DNA of 64,000 nucleotides from Tribonema minus (GCA_017506865.1 JAFCMP010000002.1:682001-746000), one strand, 5' to 3'. Counted from the first letter of the stretch, positions 10,001 to 20,167 are shown. A program made the numbers and translations. The notes: generated by a model not told the origin, from the letters alone.

Positions 10001-13000
10001 CATGACAGTGCTCAGGGCTAATTAATACAGTGTTGATGCTTGCTGCTGCAGCTGTACCAAGCACGGCTGGACGGAGCTGATGCCGTAAGGCTCGTGGCAG
10101 CGGCGCTACCGACGGCGGATCTCTCGCTGTTCCACAAAGTGGCCACCAAGATTGGGATGCAGGTATGGGGGAAAGGAGGACAAACTAACGCTTTTTTTTT
10201 GCTCGGTGTTTCAGAAAGTGGCCACCAAGATTGGGATGCAGGCCGACTATGGGGGAAAAGCAGGAAAAACTATTGGAAATTGCTAGAGTTAGCAGAGGTC
10301 GTGACTTGCGTCCATTTGCTTGCGCCAGCTGATTGTTGTGCTCGTGGCGCAGTAGCAGTAGGTGTTTGTGATGGCCTTCAAAACGAAAATTATCATAAGT
10401 CGATGGAGACTGCAGGAGACCAAAAGGGTCCTTCTAAGGACCTCTTGCTGCGTGCATCGGGTAGGGGTAGGTAAGGTATAGGGAGCGGCTGCTCGCGCCG
10501 CGGTAGGCGCGGTGACTGGCGGCGCTGGCACTGCAGGAGTTCAGCAGCGCCTGCCAAGCATGAACTGTTAGTACCACGTGTCATGGTGTTACAAAGGGGC
10601 AGGATGAGGGCTAGGTTGGGACCACTGAGCTTGCTAGGGTAGTAATAGGGTTGCAGGGGTACAATGGGTAAGGCTGGGTAAGTGTTGGGGGTCAGGTCAG
10701 GTCATCAGGGTTAGGATTAGCATGAGGGTTAGGCTTAGTACAATGTGTTGCTGGCAAAGGGAGCAGGCAAGTGGCGATCGCCGCCATTGCCAGAAGACGC
10801 TCGATTCTGGAACTCCCGCTGGCCCAAGACGCAGGGAACGGTGGCTGTCCCTCGTGCCGTTGAGCGCTGCTGTGCTGCGCGCTCGACCGCGCCGGTGATG
10901 CGGCTGCGCAGGCTGTTGTAACGGTTAGACTAGCTCACAACAGCACCTGCTAGCTGTGACTCTCCCTCATGCCATCCTGCTGCACATTAAACCGCGCCGT
11001 TCCGCAAGTCTGCTGTAACGGTCATGCCAGCCCAGAGAAGCACCTGCTGTGACCCTCCTTCTCGTCATGTTCTTGCACCAAAAATGGTGCCGGTGCCGCA
11101 GGTCATTGCTATAATGACCTTGGGCAAGCACCTGCTTGTGACCTGGTGACTCTTCCCCATGCCATAGTTCTTGACGTACTGTATTGCACGCCAAATCGCG
11201 CTGGTGCCGCAGGCTGTCGTAACGGCTATCCTGCCTCACAGAAGCACCTGCTGTGACTGTCCCTGATACCATGATGTTGCACATTAGAACCGCGCTGTGC
11301 CGCGAGGCTGCTGTAACGGTGCTAGCCCAGAGAAGCGCCTGCTGTGACTCTCCCTGGTGCCAGTTGTTGCACATGAAATCGTGCCGGTGCTGCAGGCGGT
11401 TGTAACTGTGAGCTCGGAGAAGCACCTCATGTGGCTCTCCCACATGCCATCTTATCGCACTTGAAATCACGCCCGTGTTGCAAGCAGTTGCATATCAGCT
11501 CGGACAAGCACCTGCTGTGGCTCTCCTCCATGCGACGTTGTTGCACGTGAAATCGTGCCGGTGCCGCAGGCTGGTATAACAGTCACACCAACTCTGCCAA
11601 TCACCTGCTGCGACTCTCCTTGATGCCATCTTGATTCACGTCGCATCGCACCGGTGCCGCAGGCAGTTGTAACGGTTAGCTCGGAAAAGCACCTGCTGGC
11701 AGCGCTTGCCATAGACGGTGTGCGGCTTGTGTCCATCACGCAGAGGGACCTCGCGACGTGGGAGCTCGACCCAGAGCGCGCAGCGCGGCTGCTGGGCAGC
11801 GATCAGGTATGAAAACCCCAACTTCAACTTTTAAGTACATCAAGTTTTCCGTTTCAGGTTCAGTCGTCGCGCCAAAAACGACGGCTGGCATGCCGACTTC
11901 AACTTCAAGTGTCATGCTACTGCTTGAGGTTTGTTTGTGCATTGCGCGTACTGGCATGTGGGAGTCACACATGCAGCGCGCTGCACGGCCGCTGGGCAGC
12001 GAACAGGTGCGTCACCTTCAACTTCAATTTCAAGCGTGTCATGTTCAAGCGCACAATCACCTCAGGTTTGTTGCTCATTGCGTGTGTTGGCGTGCGCAAG
12101 CCAGACACGCAGTGTGCTGCGCGGCTGCTGGACAGCGATCAGGTGCGCAGATCTCAACTTCAGCTTTGAGTGCATCAGTAGTTTCAAGTTCAGTCATTGA
12201 GCCAAACACGACGGCTCGCATGCAGACTTCAACTTCAAGTGCCCTTCTGCTGCTTGAGGTTTGTTGTGCATTGCGCGTACTGGCGTGTAAGTCAGACGCC
12301 CTGTGCATACTTCAACTTCATCTTGACGTGCGTAAAAGTTCACCAGGGCTGAAGCTGAACCAGGGAGCTACATGCCGTGGTACGATCCCTCAGCAGCGCG
12401 TTTGCAGTCTTGAAGTACTGCTGACGCGCTGCGAGGCAGTTTTCATACCGTCAATTCTTTGAGTAGCAGGCACACCCACACGCAAGCACGTCTAGCTAGT
12501 GCATGCAGCGCGCAGCAGTATCGCCAGTGGTGCGCAGCACGCCCCCTCTGCAGCAGGTGGTCCCCCTAGTCTGGTGCCGCAGCGATGCGGCGTCTGCCTT
12601 GAATGGCGCGGCACATAGGGGGGTCCTCGTTTACGCGGAGGCAGATTGATAACCTCTGATTGAGGCGTACTACGGTGGTCCTGCGCGAGCGTCAGCGCTC
12701 AAGTGCCTTGCCCGCAACAACGCTCATCACATCCTGTGGTTTTTGTTTCAACGTCCAAATGTCAAACCAATCATATCCTTGTCGGCACATTTTGCATCCC
12801 TCAAGTATTATTACCAAAGGTGACCCTGAGTGAACTGTATACGTTGCACATGCAATGGCAACTCCTACAACAAGGCTAGCCACGCGCCTGCTGCTCTCTA
12901 GTCATGAAGGTCGCCAAATGACGTCTGTTCATTCACGACTGCCCTTGAGTATTGTTCCTCGCTTCAAGAGGCTAAACTTGACCCTGCTTGACTGCCGAAG

Positions 13001-13517
13001 CCATCGAACCGTAGCCCTAAACTTAGGACTATCAACGCATGGCCTTGGCTGCGTCGCCCCCCTCCTTAGGTTTAGGGTCACCCTAACCCTAGCCCTAAGC
13101 ACTTTCGCGCCATTACTGCGCTCATTCGTTAACTCCACATCTTGTCACATCGCACCACTCTGCAACCATTACGGCGGCAGGTGAAGGCGGCGCTGGCCAA
13201 GGCGGGCCCGGACCTCGTGCTCATGGTCGAAGGCGGCGTCGACAGCAGAACCCTGAGCAATTTTTCTACAGCACTGCGCTCATCGCTAACTCCACATCTT
13301 GTCACATGACATCACTCTGCAACCGTTATGGCGGCAGGTGAAGGAGGCGTTAGCCAAGGCGGGCCCGGACCTCGTGCTCATGGTGGAAGGCGGCGTCGAC
13401 AGCAGCGCTCAGGTCCAGGAGCTGCGCGCGCTGGGCGTCAAGGCAGTGCTTGTAGGCGAGGCGCTGCTGAAACAAACCGACGTCGCCGCTGCCGTTGCCA
13501 AGATTGCTGGCGCGTAA
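7053..13517 (+). CDS. Indole-3-glycerol-phosphate synthase-like protein with altered active site
   Basis: Exons are 7053-7267, 8150-8465, 10052-10162, 11663-11806 and 13338-13517 (stop TAA), all phase-consistent, giving about 321 residues plus an unlocated N-terminus, probably a transit peptide. IGPS landmarks appear in order: LEAMVWAKETEVDRARDRWP, LVAEVKCRSPGG, GGAAAVAVQTDSVFFGG, VPVLWMDLVV, LYQARLDGADAVRLVAAAL, IDGVRLVSITQRDL, LMVEGGV and GVKAVLVGEALLKQ. The true enzyme closes the indole ring in tryptophan synthesis. Here the first E-x-K and the following S are kept, but the lysine of LRKDF is M, the glutamate of VEVH is T, the asparagine of INNRDL is T, and the serine of AESG is G. The fold is probably intact while normal catalysis looks unlikely. 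The first exon and ATG remain uncertain: an upstream in-frame coding exon was not identified. Confidence 0.8.
7350..7590 (+). repeat. Two 3'-edge copies of the IGPS-like exon 7053-7267
   Basis: The exon end (AAGGAAACGGAGGTCGACAG through CTTATGAGCAG|GTGAGC) recurs at about 7367-7428 and 7528-7590. Both keep the GAGCAG-TGAGCA junction, though the first has GAGCAGATGAGC and has lost the GT. Each copy is followed by a GCTGAGCG- or GCTAAGCG-type block also present after the true exon. Confidence 0.7.
7615..7990 (+). repeat. Three 5'-edge copies of the IGPS-like exon 8150
   Basis: The exon start CAG|GATGGCCGCCTACAACC recurs at 7617, 7763 and 7906, about 145 bp apart, before the real acceptor at 8149. 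Each copy carries 40-70 nt of exon and then diverges into ACACGCAT-TCTTCA-ATAA-GC, a shared intron-like block. The copies have no donor and contain changes such as AACCGCCCCCC and AACAGCG. Confidence 0.75.
9050..9312. mobile_element. Dispersed repeat, copy 1 (intron of IGPS-like gene)
   Basis: The segment from GCAGCAGTGCCGCCAGTGG to CAACGCTCATCACAT is repeated, nearly unchanged over its central 180 bp, at 12505-12735 in another intron of the same gene. Weaker similarity extends left to about 8960 and right to about 9530 (GAGGCTTGCC-C-CCTGCTGCTCT, CGCCAAATGA-GTCTG). It contains two short possible hairpins (CCTC-loop-GAGG). No coding frame is recognised. A SINE-like or other non-autonomous element is likely. 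Confidence 0.5.
9331..9352 (+). repeat. Interstitial telomere-type tract (TTAGGG)
   Basis: Three perfect TTAGGG units plus part of a fourth lie inside an intron of the IGPS-like gene, next to the dispersed repeat. They are one of many such tracts in the window's introns. Confidence 0.9.
9600..10051 (+). repeat. 5'-edge copies of the IGPS-like exon 10052
   Basis: CTGCAGCTGTACCAAGCACGGCTGGA at the true acceptor (10046-10071) is copied at about 9931-9958 with GATGGCGCTGATGCCCC following, and more weakly at 9604-9626 (CTACAGCTGTACCAGGCACA). Shared upstream words (TCAGTGCTC-CTGCTGCAG, GCTCGCTGCCA) show that intron sequence was copied too. The exon's 3' edge has one copy at 10212-10244. Confidence 0.65.
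10895..11662 (+). repeat. Array of eight decayed 5'-edge copies of IGPS-like exon 11663
   Basis: Units of about 90-105 bp start with a GTGCCGCAGGC-type acceptor, then TTGTAACGGT, a GCTC-G-GAAGCACCTGCTG block and TGTGACTCTCCCT-ATGCCAT. Copies begin near 10907, 10999, 11095, 11202, 11300, 11388, 11476 and 11564. The ninth (acceptor 11661-11662) continues into the real exon, which reads AVVTVSSEKHLLAALAIDGV. In the copies the sequence after GCACCTGCTG is unrelated to exon, so each carries about 40 nt of exon plus intron. Confidence 0.8.
11830..12340 (+). repeat. 3'-edge copies of the IGPS-like exon 11663-11806
   Basis: CAGCGCGGCTGCTGGGCAGCGATCAG|GT at the true donor is copied at about 11971-12007 (CGCTGGGCAGCGAACAGGTGCG) and 12112-12145 (GGCTGCTGGACAGCGATCAG). 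Each is followed by ACTTCAACTTCA-type sequence, AAACACGACGGCT and CTGCTTGAGGTTTGTT. Downstream, 12345-13181 carries the second dispersed repeat, a telomere-type junction and no coding signal. Confidence 0.7.
12505..12735. mobile_element. Dispersed repeat, copy 2 (intron of IGPS-like gene)
   Basis: Second copy of the element at 9050-9312, near-identical from CTGCAGCAGGTGGTCC through GCCCGCAACAACGCTCATCA. Further partial similarity continues to about 12935 (AACAAGGCTAGCCACGCGCC, CGCCAAATGACGTCTG). Both copies are in the same orientation, in the second and fourth of the introns between supported exons. Confidence 0.5.
13066..13102. repeat. Inverted telomere-type junction
   Basis: TTTAGGGTCACCCTAACCCTAGCCC places TTAGGG-type and CCCTAA-type tracts head to head with two bases between. 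It lies in the last intron of the IGPS-like gene. Confidence 0.75.
13182..13255 (+). repeat. 5'-edge copy of the last IGPS-like exon
   Basis: GCGGCAG|GTGAAGGCGGCGCTGG through GGCGGCGTCGACAGCAG duplicates the start of exon 13338 for about 70 nt with few changes, then runs into intron-like AACCCTGAGCAATTTTTCT. The upstream CTCCACATCTTGTCACAT-CA-CACTCTGCAACC-TTA block is also duplicated. The copy encodes KAALAKAGPDLVLMVEGGVD but has no donor, so it is probably skipped. Confidence 0.75.
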
Positions 13518-13844
13518 ATTCGCGCGCTCGGTTGCATGGCGCTGGAAATGTATTCTGCTAGGGGAGGGGGGAGGCCGAGGCGCTGATACTGTGGTTTCCT
13601 GATGTTGAAGTTGAAGGTCACCACGTCGGTCTGAGACACGTGCAGGTGCAGCCGCCGCGCGCGCAATGACTGGCCAGGCGTAATGTTCTTGACCGTCGCG
13701 GCTGTGCCAGTGCGCAAGGCAGCAGGCAGGCCTCGCTGCATGCATTGGAGGCACCGCAATTGCGAATTCGAGCACAGCAACTGTGTGGGCACAGACTCTC
13801 TGCGCGCCGCATGTGCCGTATCCAGCATCAACCAAAACACATCA

Positions 13845-14672
13845 TCAAATCGCAGGCTGCGCAAATGATAAAACTTTTGATCTGTTAATACCATACATAT
13901 TATGCATTTGCCCCTGCTGCTGCCCTGTCTGGAGGCCTGCACATTGCGGGTACAGTACTGCATGCGCTGAGCCATGCTGCGAACGCTTGCCACTGGCAGG
14001 AAGATGTGCATACGTTTGCACTATGTAGGCCTGAGTCAGTGGCAAACTGGCGCAACAAAACCGCGGCCTTGGCGTGAAACTCTGGCTTTGTGGCACCGAT
14101 ATAGTCAGGTAATTTGTTGATTGGCAACATGGATTGCGATGAGTGTTCAGGACGTGGTAGGTCAGAACAGGGGGTAATCCGCTCTGCCGTGTCGGTGCAC
14201 GTTCTTGGCCCCTTTGGCCATTGCTGCTGATGCAGGAACTGCCATTGCTCGGTGGTAGCCTGCATATGCGCCTGTGCTGCACACCACTTTCAGTTTTATG
14301 AAAGTGCCGCTGCGCAGGCATTGCTGCTCTTGCTGCCGCCACCGCTGAGCTACGCCTGTCGCTCACATGTAGACGGCCTGCGGCTTGAGTGCACACAAGA
14401 ACGCAGCGCAGCAGTTGTTGCTGCCGCCACCACTGTTGCTGGTCTGGCACAGCATTGGCCTGGCACGACGTTTTTTGCGCACGGCTACGCTTTGCCGCAT
14501 TGTGCAGCAATGCACGACCTCGTGCATGTACATGCTGGAAGCTAGTGCAGCTTACAGCACCAAAACGGGAGGCACAACAGCGGCAGCTTTGTAGCTGGAA
14601 AGAGATGTCGCTGCCCGCCAACATCACCTCCCCGCCACGGCTGATCTGCTCCTCGTGTTGCACAGCCGACAT
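13845..14672 (-). CDS. Weak minus-strand open frame, cysteine-rich, unrecognised
   Basis: A 275-codon frame is open on the minus strand, overlapped by other long minus frames (13409-14011, 13900-14265, 14624-14884). The region is moderately GC-rich, so this clustering is more than expected by chance. The predicted product has a CRCC cysteine cluster and many Gln but no motif I recognise. Splice sites could not be placed. It may be a decayed transposon gene or a real convergent gene. The + strand of 13518-14980 shows no exon that could be supported. Confidence 0.22.
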   Translation of the reverse strand: MSAVQHEEQISRGGEVMLAGSDISFQLQSCRCCASRFGAVSCTSFQHVHARGRALLHNAAKRSRAQKTSCQANAVPDQQQWWRQQQLLRCVLVCTQAAGRLHVSDRRSSAVAAARAAMPAQRHFHKTESGVQHRRICRLPPSNGSSCISSNGQRGQERAPTRQSGLPPVLTYHVLNTHRNPCCQSTNYLTISVPQSQSFTPRPRFCCASLPLTQAYIVQTYAHLPASGKRSQHGSAHAVLYPQCAGLQTGQQQGQMHNMYGINRSKVLSFAQPAI

Positions 14673-14979
14673 CGCATGGGGCGGGCAGCGCAGCAGTCAT
14701 CACCGCTGCAGCTGCTTCTTTGTGCTGGCGTGGCCCTGTCCTCCTCTGAGCACTGCCCCCGCTTCATTGTACTGCTCGGTCGCTGCCGAGGCGCAGAATT
14801 GCTGCCATCACCACTGCCACCATTTGACTCCTTGCGCGCTGAGCACGGCATCGCTGCTACGCACGCTATTGCCATCCGTACCACATTGCTCAGCTGCCTC
14901 TGGGCGTTGAGACACCACCGCCATGTCCGCCGCCGCTGCTGCCACCACTGCCCTGGTCCTGATATATGAAATGCACTTC

Positions 14980-16800
14980 ATATATGAATACCGCTGGGTG
15001 GTGAACGGAGAGCGTGTCTGCTACGTTGCATGCGCCTCTTTGTTGTGATACCATACACAGTTGCAGGCCGTGTTGATCACGTACGTTGCAAGCCACCTCG
15101 GCCGCGGCAATCAAACCCTCAATCAGTTAGTGACGTCTCGCTAGCTGGTGCTGCGTAGTAGCGTCATACTGGTACTGCGACAGCTGGAGAGATGGTGCGA
15201 AATACGCGGGTTCACAAAAGAAATCTGTCAGCCGGCGCGTTCGGATCGGTCCCCGAGTCCAGCAGAGGCCGCGTGTTTGACTCAGGCGAGAATAAATCAC
15301 GGGTTCCGCCAAGCTCGAACCGTGCAACGTCCTCAAGGCTTATTCTTCACTCAACTGAGGCACCAAGGCGGACACGAGGACTGCCGTCAAGGTCTTCTGC
15401 CTGACCTCCTCGCGACTGCCATGGCCATAAAAAAGAAACTGAAGTCTTGATGAAGTTGCCCGCGTTCATGAGGCGACTTCGTGGAAGGGGTCAGCGATCA
15501 TCGACGGCTGCCGTCCCAGCTCCTGGTGAGCCTTATGCGTAGTTGTTCCAAGGATAAACTCATCTTTAGCCTGTGCAACAAACAACTTGGTCTCGGATGT
15601 GCGTGCACCAGAAAAGCCCGGCCGTGCTCTGTGCCTTTGCTTATCAGTTGAACGCCGCGTAGCTGACGTTAGACGCCTGCACTCACCAGCTGCCGTACAA
15701 TGCTGCTCATACGATGTCAGTCAGTGTTGCAGCCACAATTCGAGAACGAACTAAACCTAATTTCACTTCCGATGCATTGTGCAGCCTGAGGGTATACTGT
15801 GGACACATGATAAGTTTGAGACACTGACCGAGCTTGAGACATTGACCACTGTGTTTAATGCACTTCAATACGCTGCGCACGGGGCCCAAGCCCTTACAGC
15901 TACTGCCAACAATAAGGGACCAAGTGCTTCACTCAAATTGGTGGTGTTCGGTGCTCTTACTTGGAGGAGCAAGCAATTCGGTTGCGGCTTTTTGAATGCT
16001 TCTGTGTGTGTTGTGGTTTGCCATGCGCACTGCATTATTAGTATTTGTGGGTTGTGGTCTGCTGCGCACACCGCATTTGCGGGGGGCCGGGAAAGCCATA
16101 TTTGAACCAATGTCGGGCCTGCAGATCACAATGTGCTTCAATTAATTTTCGCTTGAGGGGCGGAAAACCCTGCATCACGCAGAGTATGTGCAGATAGACA
16201 CCATACCGGTAGCAAACGGCGCCCAGCGCACACAGGGTGTGCCTGAGCGCATCCCATTTCTACCCAATTACAGCTACCCCTACCCCAACTGCTATTACAA
16301 TGGACCTGTTGATAGTAAGAAACTATTCTGTGCTCAGCCTGGTCCGTCCTGATCAGAAGAACCAGCAGAACATCCGAAATGGCCCAGTATCGTACATGTG
16401 TTCATGCATGGCATGGCGTTAGGAACAAACGGCACACAATTTCAACGTGTACTACATCCGAATGGCTGCTCTGAGCGGCATGGCCAACACACATGTGAAG
16501 CGCATGATTGAAAAACGGTCGTCGTCGGGGTTTTATTACTGTTGTCCATCTCACTTTGAGTATTGCAACTCAATATGTGTTTCTGCAACACCATTTGTCT
16601 GATGTAGAAGTCAGCCTCAGAAGAAGATTAGTCGCCAGTAAGTCTCAAGACAGTTGTACCTGCTACTGCATGCATATGATGTTAGAATTGAACCTTTGTG
16701 AAATAGAACCAAAAATTTGCTCATCCTGCGTGTGTTGTGATTTTGCATCCATGCTGCGGTTACTAAGTGGCGCACACGTCTATACTTTGAAGTACATGAA
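14980..16800. other. Intergenic stretch without recognised features
   Basis: No coding exon, RNA gene or strong repeat could be supported. The short open frames here (for example 15148-15450 and 15779-16105 on +) lack recognisable motifs. Confidence 0.5.
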
Positions 16801-16833
16801 TTTCTGTTTTTCGGCGCGCTCAGCGACCTGACA

Positions 16834-18481
16834 ATGTCCCTCTGCTCCCTGAACACCTTCGCAGGAATCTTAGACAAATACGTGGTCGTGTGGACAGCAG
16901 TCAACGAGGCGTACATTGCGCCAGTCGATGCTGGCGACCGGGTGGGGGCTGCCATGTCCAAAGCACTCCACTTCGGGAATTGCGGCATGGCAGAGACAGC
17001 CAAGGTGACCATCGGCGACACAGTGCTGGAACCCAGCGATGACGCGCAGCTAAACTCACAACTGGGGGATCGCCGTGTCGACATCATGTTGAAGGGTTCT
17101 ATAGCAGCGGAGCCCCGAGGCAACGAGTGCGTTGACGCGCTCTTCAGCTTTACTGCACGACGCGAGCTCTCAAAGCTTAGGGACGGTATACTGCTGCATT
17201 TTGCGCTCAGAGCTCAGGATGTGCCAGAGGAGAGGTCCGAGTCGGGGGCCGCAGTCAAGCACTACTCGCAACTGGCATCCGTAGCCGATCTTCTGCCTCG
17301 GGGCACCATCAGTGCAGAGCCGTTTTATGAGACCGTGCAGCAGCTTGTCCACGAGCACAATGGCTACCTCATGAGTGAGAAGCAGCTACGCGACGACGTG
17401 CAGATGGCGCATGAGCGCCTGCTCCCCTATTTGCGTGTTGCAGAGCAGGAGGACAACAGGCTTGCCACGTGGGTCATCCGCAACATTGAAGTATTTCTGC
17501 CAACAAGTTCAAGTTGAGATATTGGACGGGTGCGCTATCCACAACCTCAACGCGTTTCTGCCATCAAGTTCAAGTTGAGGTATTGGATGGGTGCGTCCCG
17601 CGCAGGTGCAGACGACGCGCATGCATTCATCAGCAGCAGCGACAGCGGATATGCGGCCTCAGCAGTATACGAGGGACGTGTATGATGTAAGTATGTATGA
17701 GCTGCGCCACACGCCACATGTAGACAGCTCACTTGCAATGCGCAACATGCAATGGCAATGATATGCAGTTCACTCACAGGCACCACGTGTAGAATTGCCC
17801 CAGAGACTGTTCTGTCGTCCCCTTCGGTTTTGTACTGTCGGTCTGCCTGATGTGACAACTTGCGGCAAGGTCAATGAGAACTTTGTGTCGGACATTGATG
17901 AGACAAGTCCCTTGGCCCCTCATGTACAGAGACCAGCTACGTGTAGATTTTTTTCCACCCTATCGGCCGTGCTCTGCAGGAGCAACCTGCTGCGCATAGT
18001 GTGTGGACAAGAGTATTTTTGAAACATTTGATTTCATTATGTGTGTGCCCGGAAGGCAAGTTCATTCGCCTCTTGAGTTTAGTTGCCAACTTGACATTTG
18101 TGAGACGTTGGTAGGGACGAGTTGGTGAAGATGCAATCATCCACCGGCACCACTGCAGAATCTGGTGCAGGTGATCTACAACTTTCAAAAGTGCCTTGAA
18201 CTGCGCCTTCCCGTATGATTTGCTTCTAGTACCTTGAGATGGGGTTTACGACCTGCATTAGCGTTTACAGTCAAATGTTGCACATGTTAGCAACCAGAGT
18301 GACATGTTGCTGCATGTGTGCATGTGTGGTTCTTGTGTGCATGTGTGTGTTTTGAGCTTCGCAGGGAAGTCTACAGCATGAAGCAGACCGTATGGCCTGT
18401 GCCAACGGCTTGAACCAGCATAAACCTACAGCGCAAGAGACTGTGGAACATATCATCTGCACATTGTTTTGGACAACTCAG
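16834..18481 (+). CDS. Unrecognised protein, three-exon model
   Basis: An ATG at 16834 opens a 228-codon frame with biased, protein-like composition (AMSKALHFGNCGMAETAKVT, RVAEQEDNRLATWVIRNIE). A GTATTT donor at 17491 is supported by a decayed 3'-edge copy at about 17541-17585 (TTTCTGCCATCAAGTTCAAG), as seen at genuine exons elsewhere. In-phase continuations are 17606-17686 (acceptor CGCAG, donor GTAAGT) and 18365-18481 (acceptor TTCGCAG), adding RMACANGLNQHKPTAQETVE. An alternative reading treats CTTCGCAG at 16857-16864 as an acceptor. No family was recognised. The retrotransposon array starts 350 bp downstream, so the 3' end may have been disrupted. Confidence 0.42.
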
Positions 18482-18831
18482 GTGGCGACACACGGGCGAC
18501 CGCCGGCTGGGAATCATGGCAGGAGGCACATGTACATCATGGCGTTGGTTGCGGCAGTCGAATTGGCGACTTGACAGATGCAGTCCATGCAGTCCAGGTC
18601 GAAGCGGCGACTTGATAGATGCAGTGCAAGATGCAGTCCCCCGGGACCGAGTGAAGATCTGGCGTTGCACCAGTGGGGGGTCGCGCGGCGGCCACATTTT
18701 GCACAATCTGGACGGCATTGGGCTCGTCATTGATGACATTAGGTGTGAAGTTTGATGATGTGCTGCATAGTCAGGCGCGCCATCCCCTTGCTACAGGCGC
18801 CGCCGCCGCAATTGTCAACTTCAGAACTTCC

Positions 18832-19195
18832 TCAGCCTTTGACCACTTCGGCGCTATGTCACGCGACACCCAAGCGCTACTACACGCACTCGCCGAGCAG
18901 AGCTCGCAGGGCAGCTACAATCTCGCGCAGCGCGTTGCCTTCTGGCGCCGCCGCACCTCCCTCGCGCTACAGCGCGCGCTCACACGTGTCGTGATCGACA
19001 ACTGGAACGCAGTCATTGCCCTGATGGTGGCGACGTCAGCGCTTACCGCCGCATCGCACTGTTGCACGTGCCGCGGCCCCCGCCGGCCAGCGCCGAACCG
19101 CCGGCCCCTCCATGTAGATGTAGTCATTGCAAGCCCGATTTATTCGTGTGCTCAGCCCATGCGGTCCAGACATAATGCACAACTTCAAACTTGGC
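18832..19195 (+). mobile_element. Non-LTR retrotransposon, fragment A (3' end only)
   Basis: Starts within the C-terminal tail of the element's ORF (FGAMSRDTQALLHALAEQSS, WRRRTSLALQRALTR) and runs through the stop region and 3' UTR to ACTTCAAAC. Compared with fragments B and C it carries indels near 19020-19030 that break the frame. Upstream sequence is unrelated, ending in ACTTCAGAACTTC. Confidence 0.8.
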
Positions 19196-20167
19196 GCCTC
19201 TAAGGGGGCCATGGGTTTCTTGGCGCAACTGCCGAGCACTGACCCAGCGGAGACCACGTCGCCGCCAGAATTCCGCGAGACGCTGCGGCGCCACCTGGGC
19301 GTGGAACGCCCCGCCTCCGCTGCGGCGCGGTGCCCCAAGTGCCATAAACCAGTGGACTCAGGTGCCCACCTGCGCCGCTGCACACAAGGGCTTAACGTCA
19401 CGCGACACAACTTGCTCGCAGACGCGCTCTTTCAGCTGCTCAAGCAGGTGGCGCACCTCCGCGGTCTCGACCGGGACACCCTTGCCCCCTTCCGCCGCTT
19501 CGCGGCGCGCCACGGGTTCAACAAGTTCATGGACATCGTCTTCGGCAGCAACCAGATCTGCCTTCCAGTCCCTAAAGTGCAGCCGAGCGCCGACGCGGTA
19601 GCGGCAGGCCGGTGCACTAAAGTGCGCGGCGGCTTTGAAGTAGCTTGTTGCATAGACGTCACCACACGTGACAGCTCATGTCCCTCCGGCCTCCGTCAGG
19701 CTCACGGGGCGCGCGCGATGTGCAGCGCGTGCTTGAATCGGCTTCGCAGGAAAAGATAGACACATACGTAGTCTCAGGGGCCCTGGACCCCACTACACAC
19801 ACCCTATTTTCCGCAGCCTTTGACCACTTCGGCGCTATGTCACGCGACACCCAAGCGCTGCTACACGCACTCGCCGAGCAGAGCTCGCAGGGCAGCTACA
19901 ATCTCGCGCAGCGCGTTGCCTTCTGGCGCCGCCGCACCTCCCTCGCGCTACAGCGCGCGCTCACACGCGTCGTGATCGACAACTGGAACGCAGTCATTGC
20001 CCCTGATGGCGACGTCAGCGCTTACCGCCGCATCGCACTGTTGCAAGTGCCGCGGCCCTCGCCGGCCAGCGCCGAACCGCCGGCCACTCCGTAGATTTAG
20101 TTATTGCCCGATTTATCGTGCGCTCAACCCATGCGGTCCAGGACATAATTATACAACTTCAAACCTC
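19193..20167 (+). mobile_element. Non-LTR retrotransposon, fragment B (5'-truncated)
   Basis: Begins at GGCGCCTCTAAGGGGGCC, the same internal point as 21711 in fragment C, immediately after the 3' end of fragment A. It encodes a CPKCHKPVDSGAHLRRC zinc-knuckle-like motif, then FEVACCIDVT, which resembles the core of the restriction-like endonuclease domain found downstream of RT in some LINEs, and the same tail as A. One base is missing near 19704 relative to C, shifting the frame. The fragment ends in the shared 3' UTR (GTCCAGGACATAAT-ATACAACTTCAAAC). Confidence 0.82.

Noticed and set aside
10895..11662. CRISPR-like array
   Set aside because: Unit spacing is regular, but the units diverge throughout, there are no identical direct repeats with unique spacers, and the repeated part is a copy of the neighbouring exon edge in a eukaryotic gene.
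13182..13255. Extra internal exon of the IGPS-like gene
   Set aside because: It encodes the right residues, but no donor follows; the segment after it is intron-like, and the complete version at 13338 replaces it.
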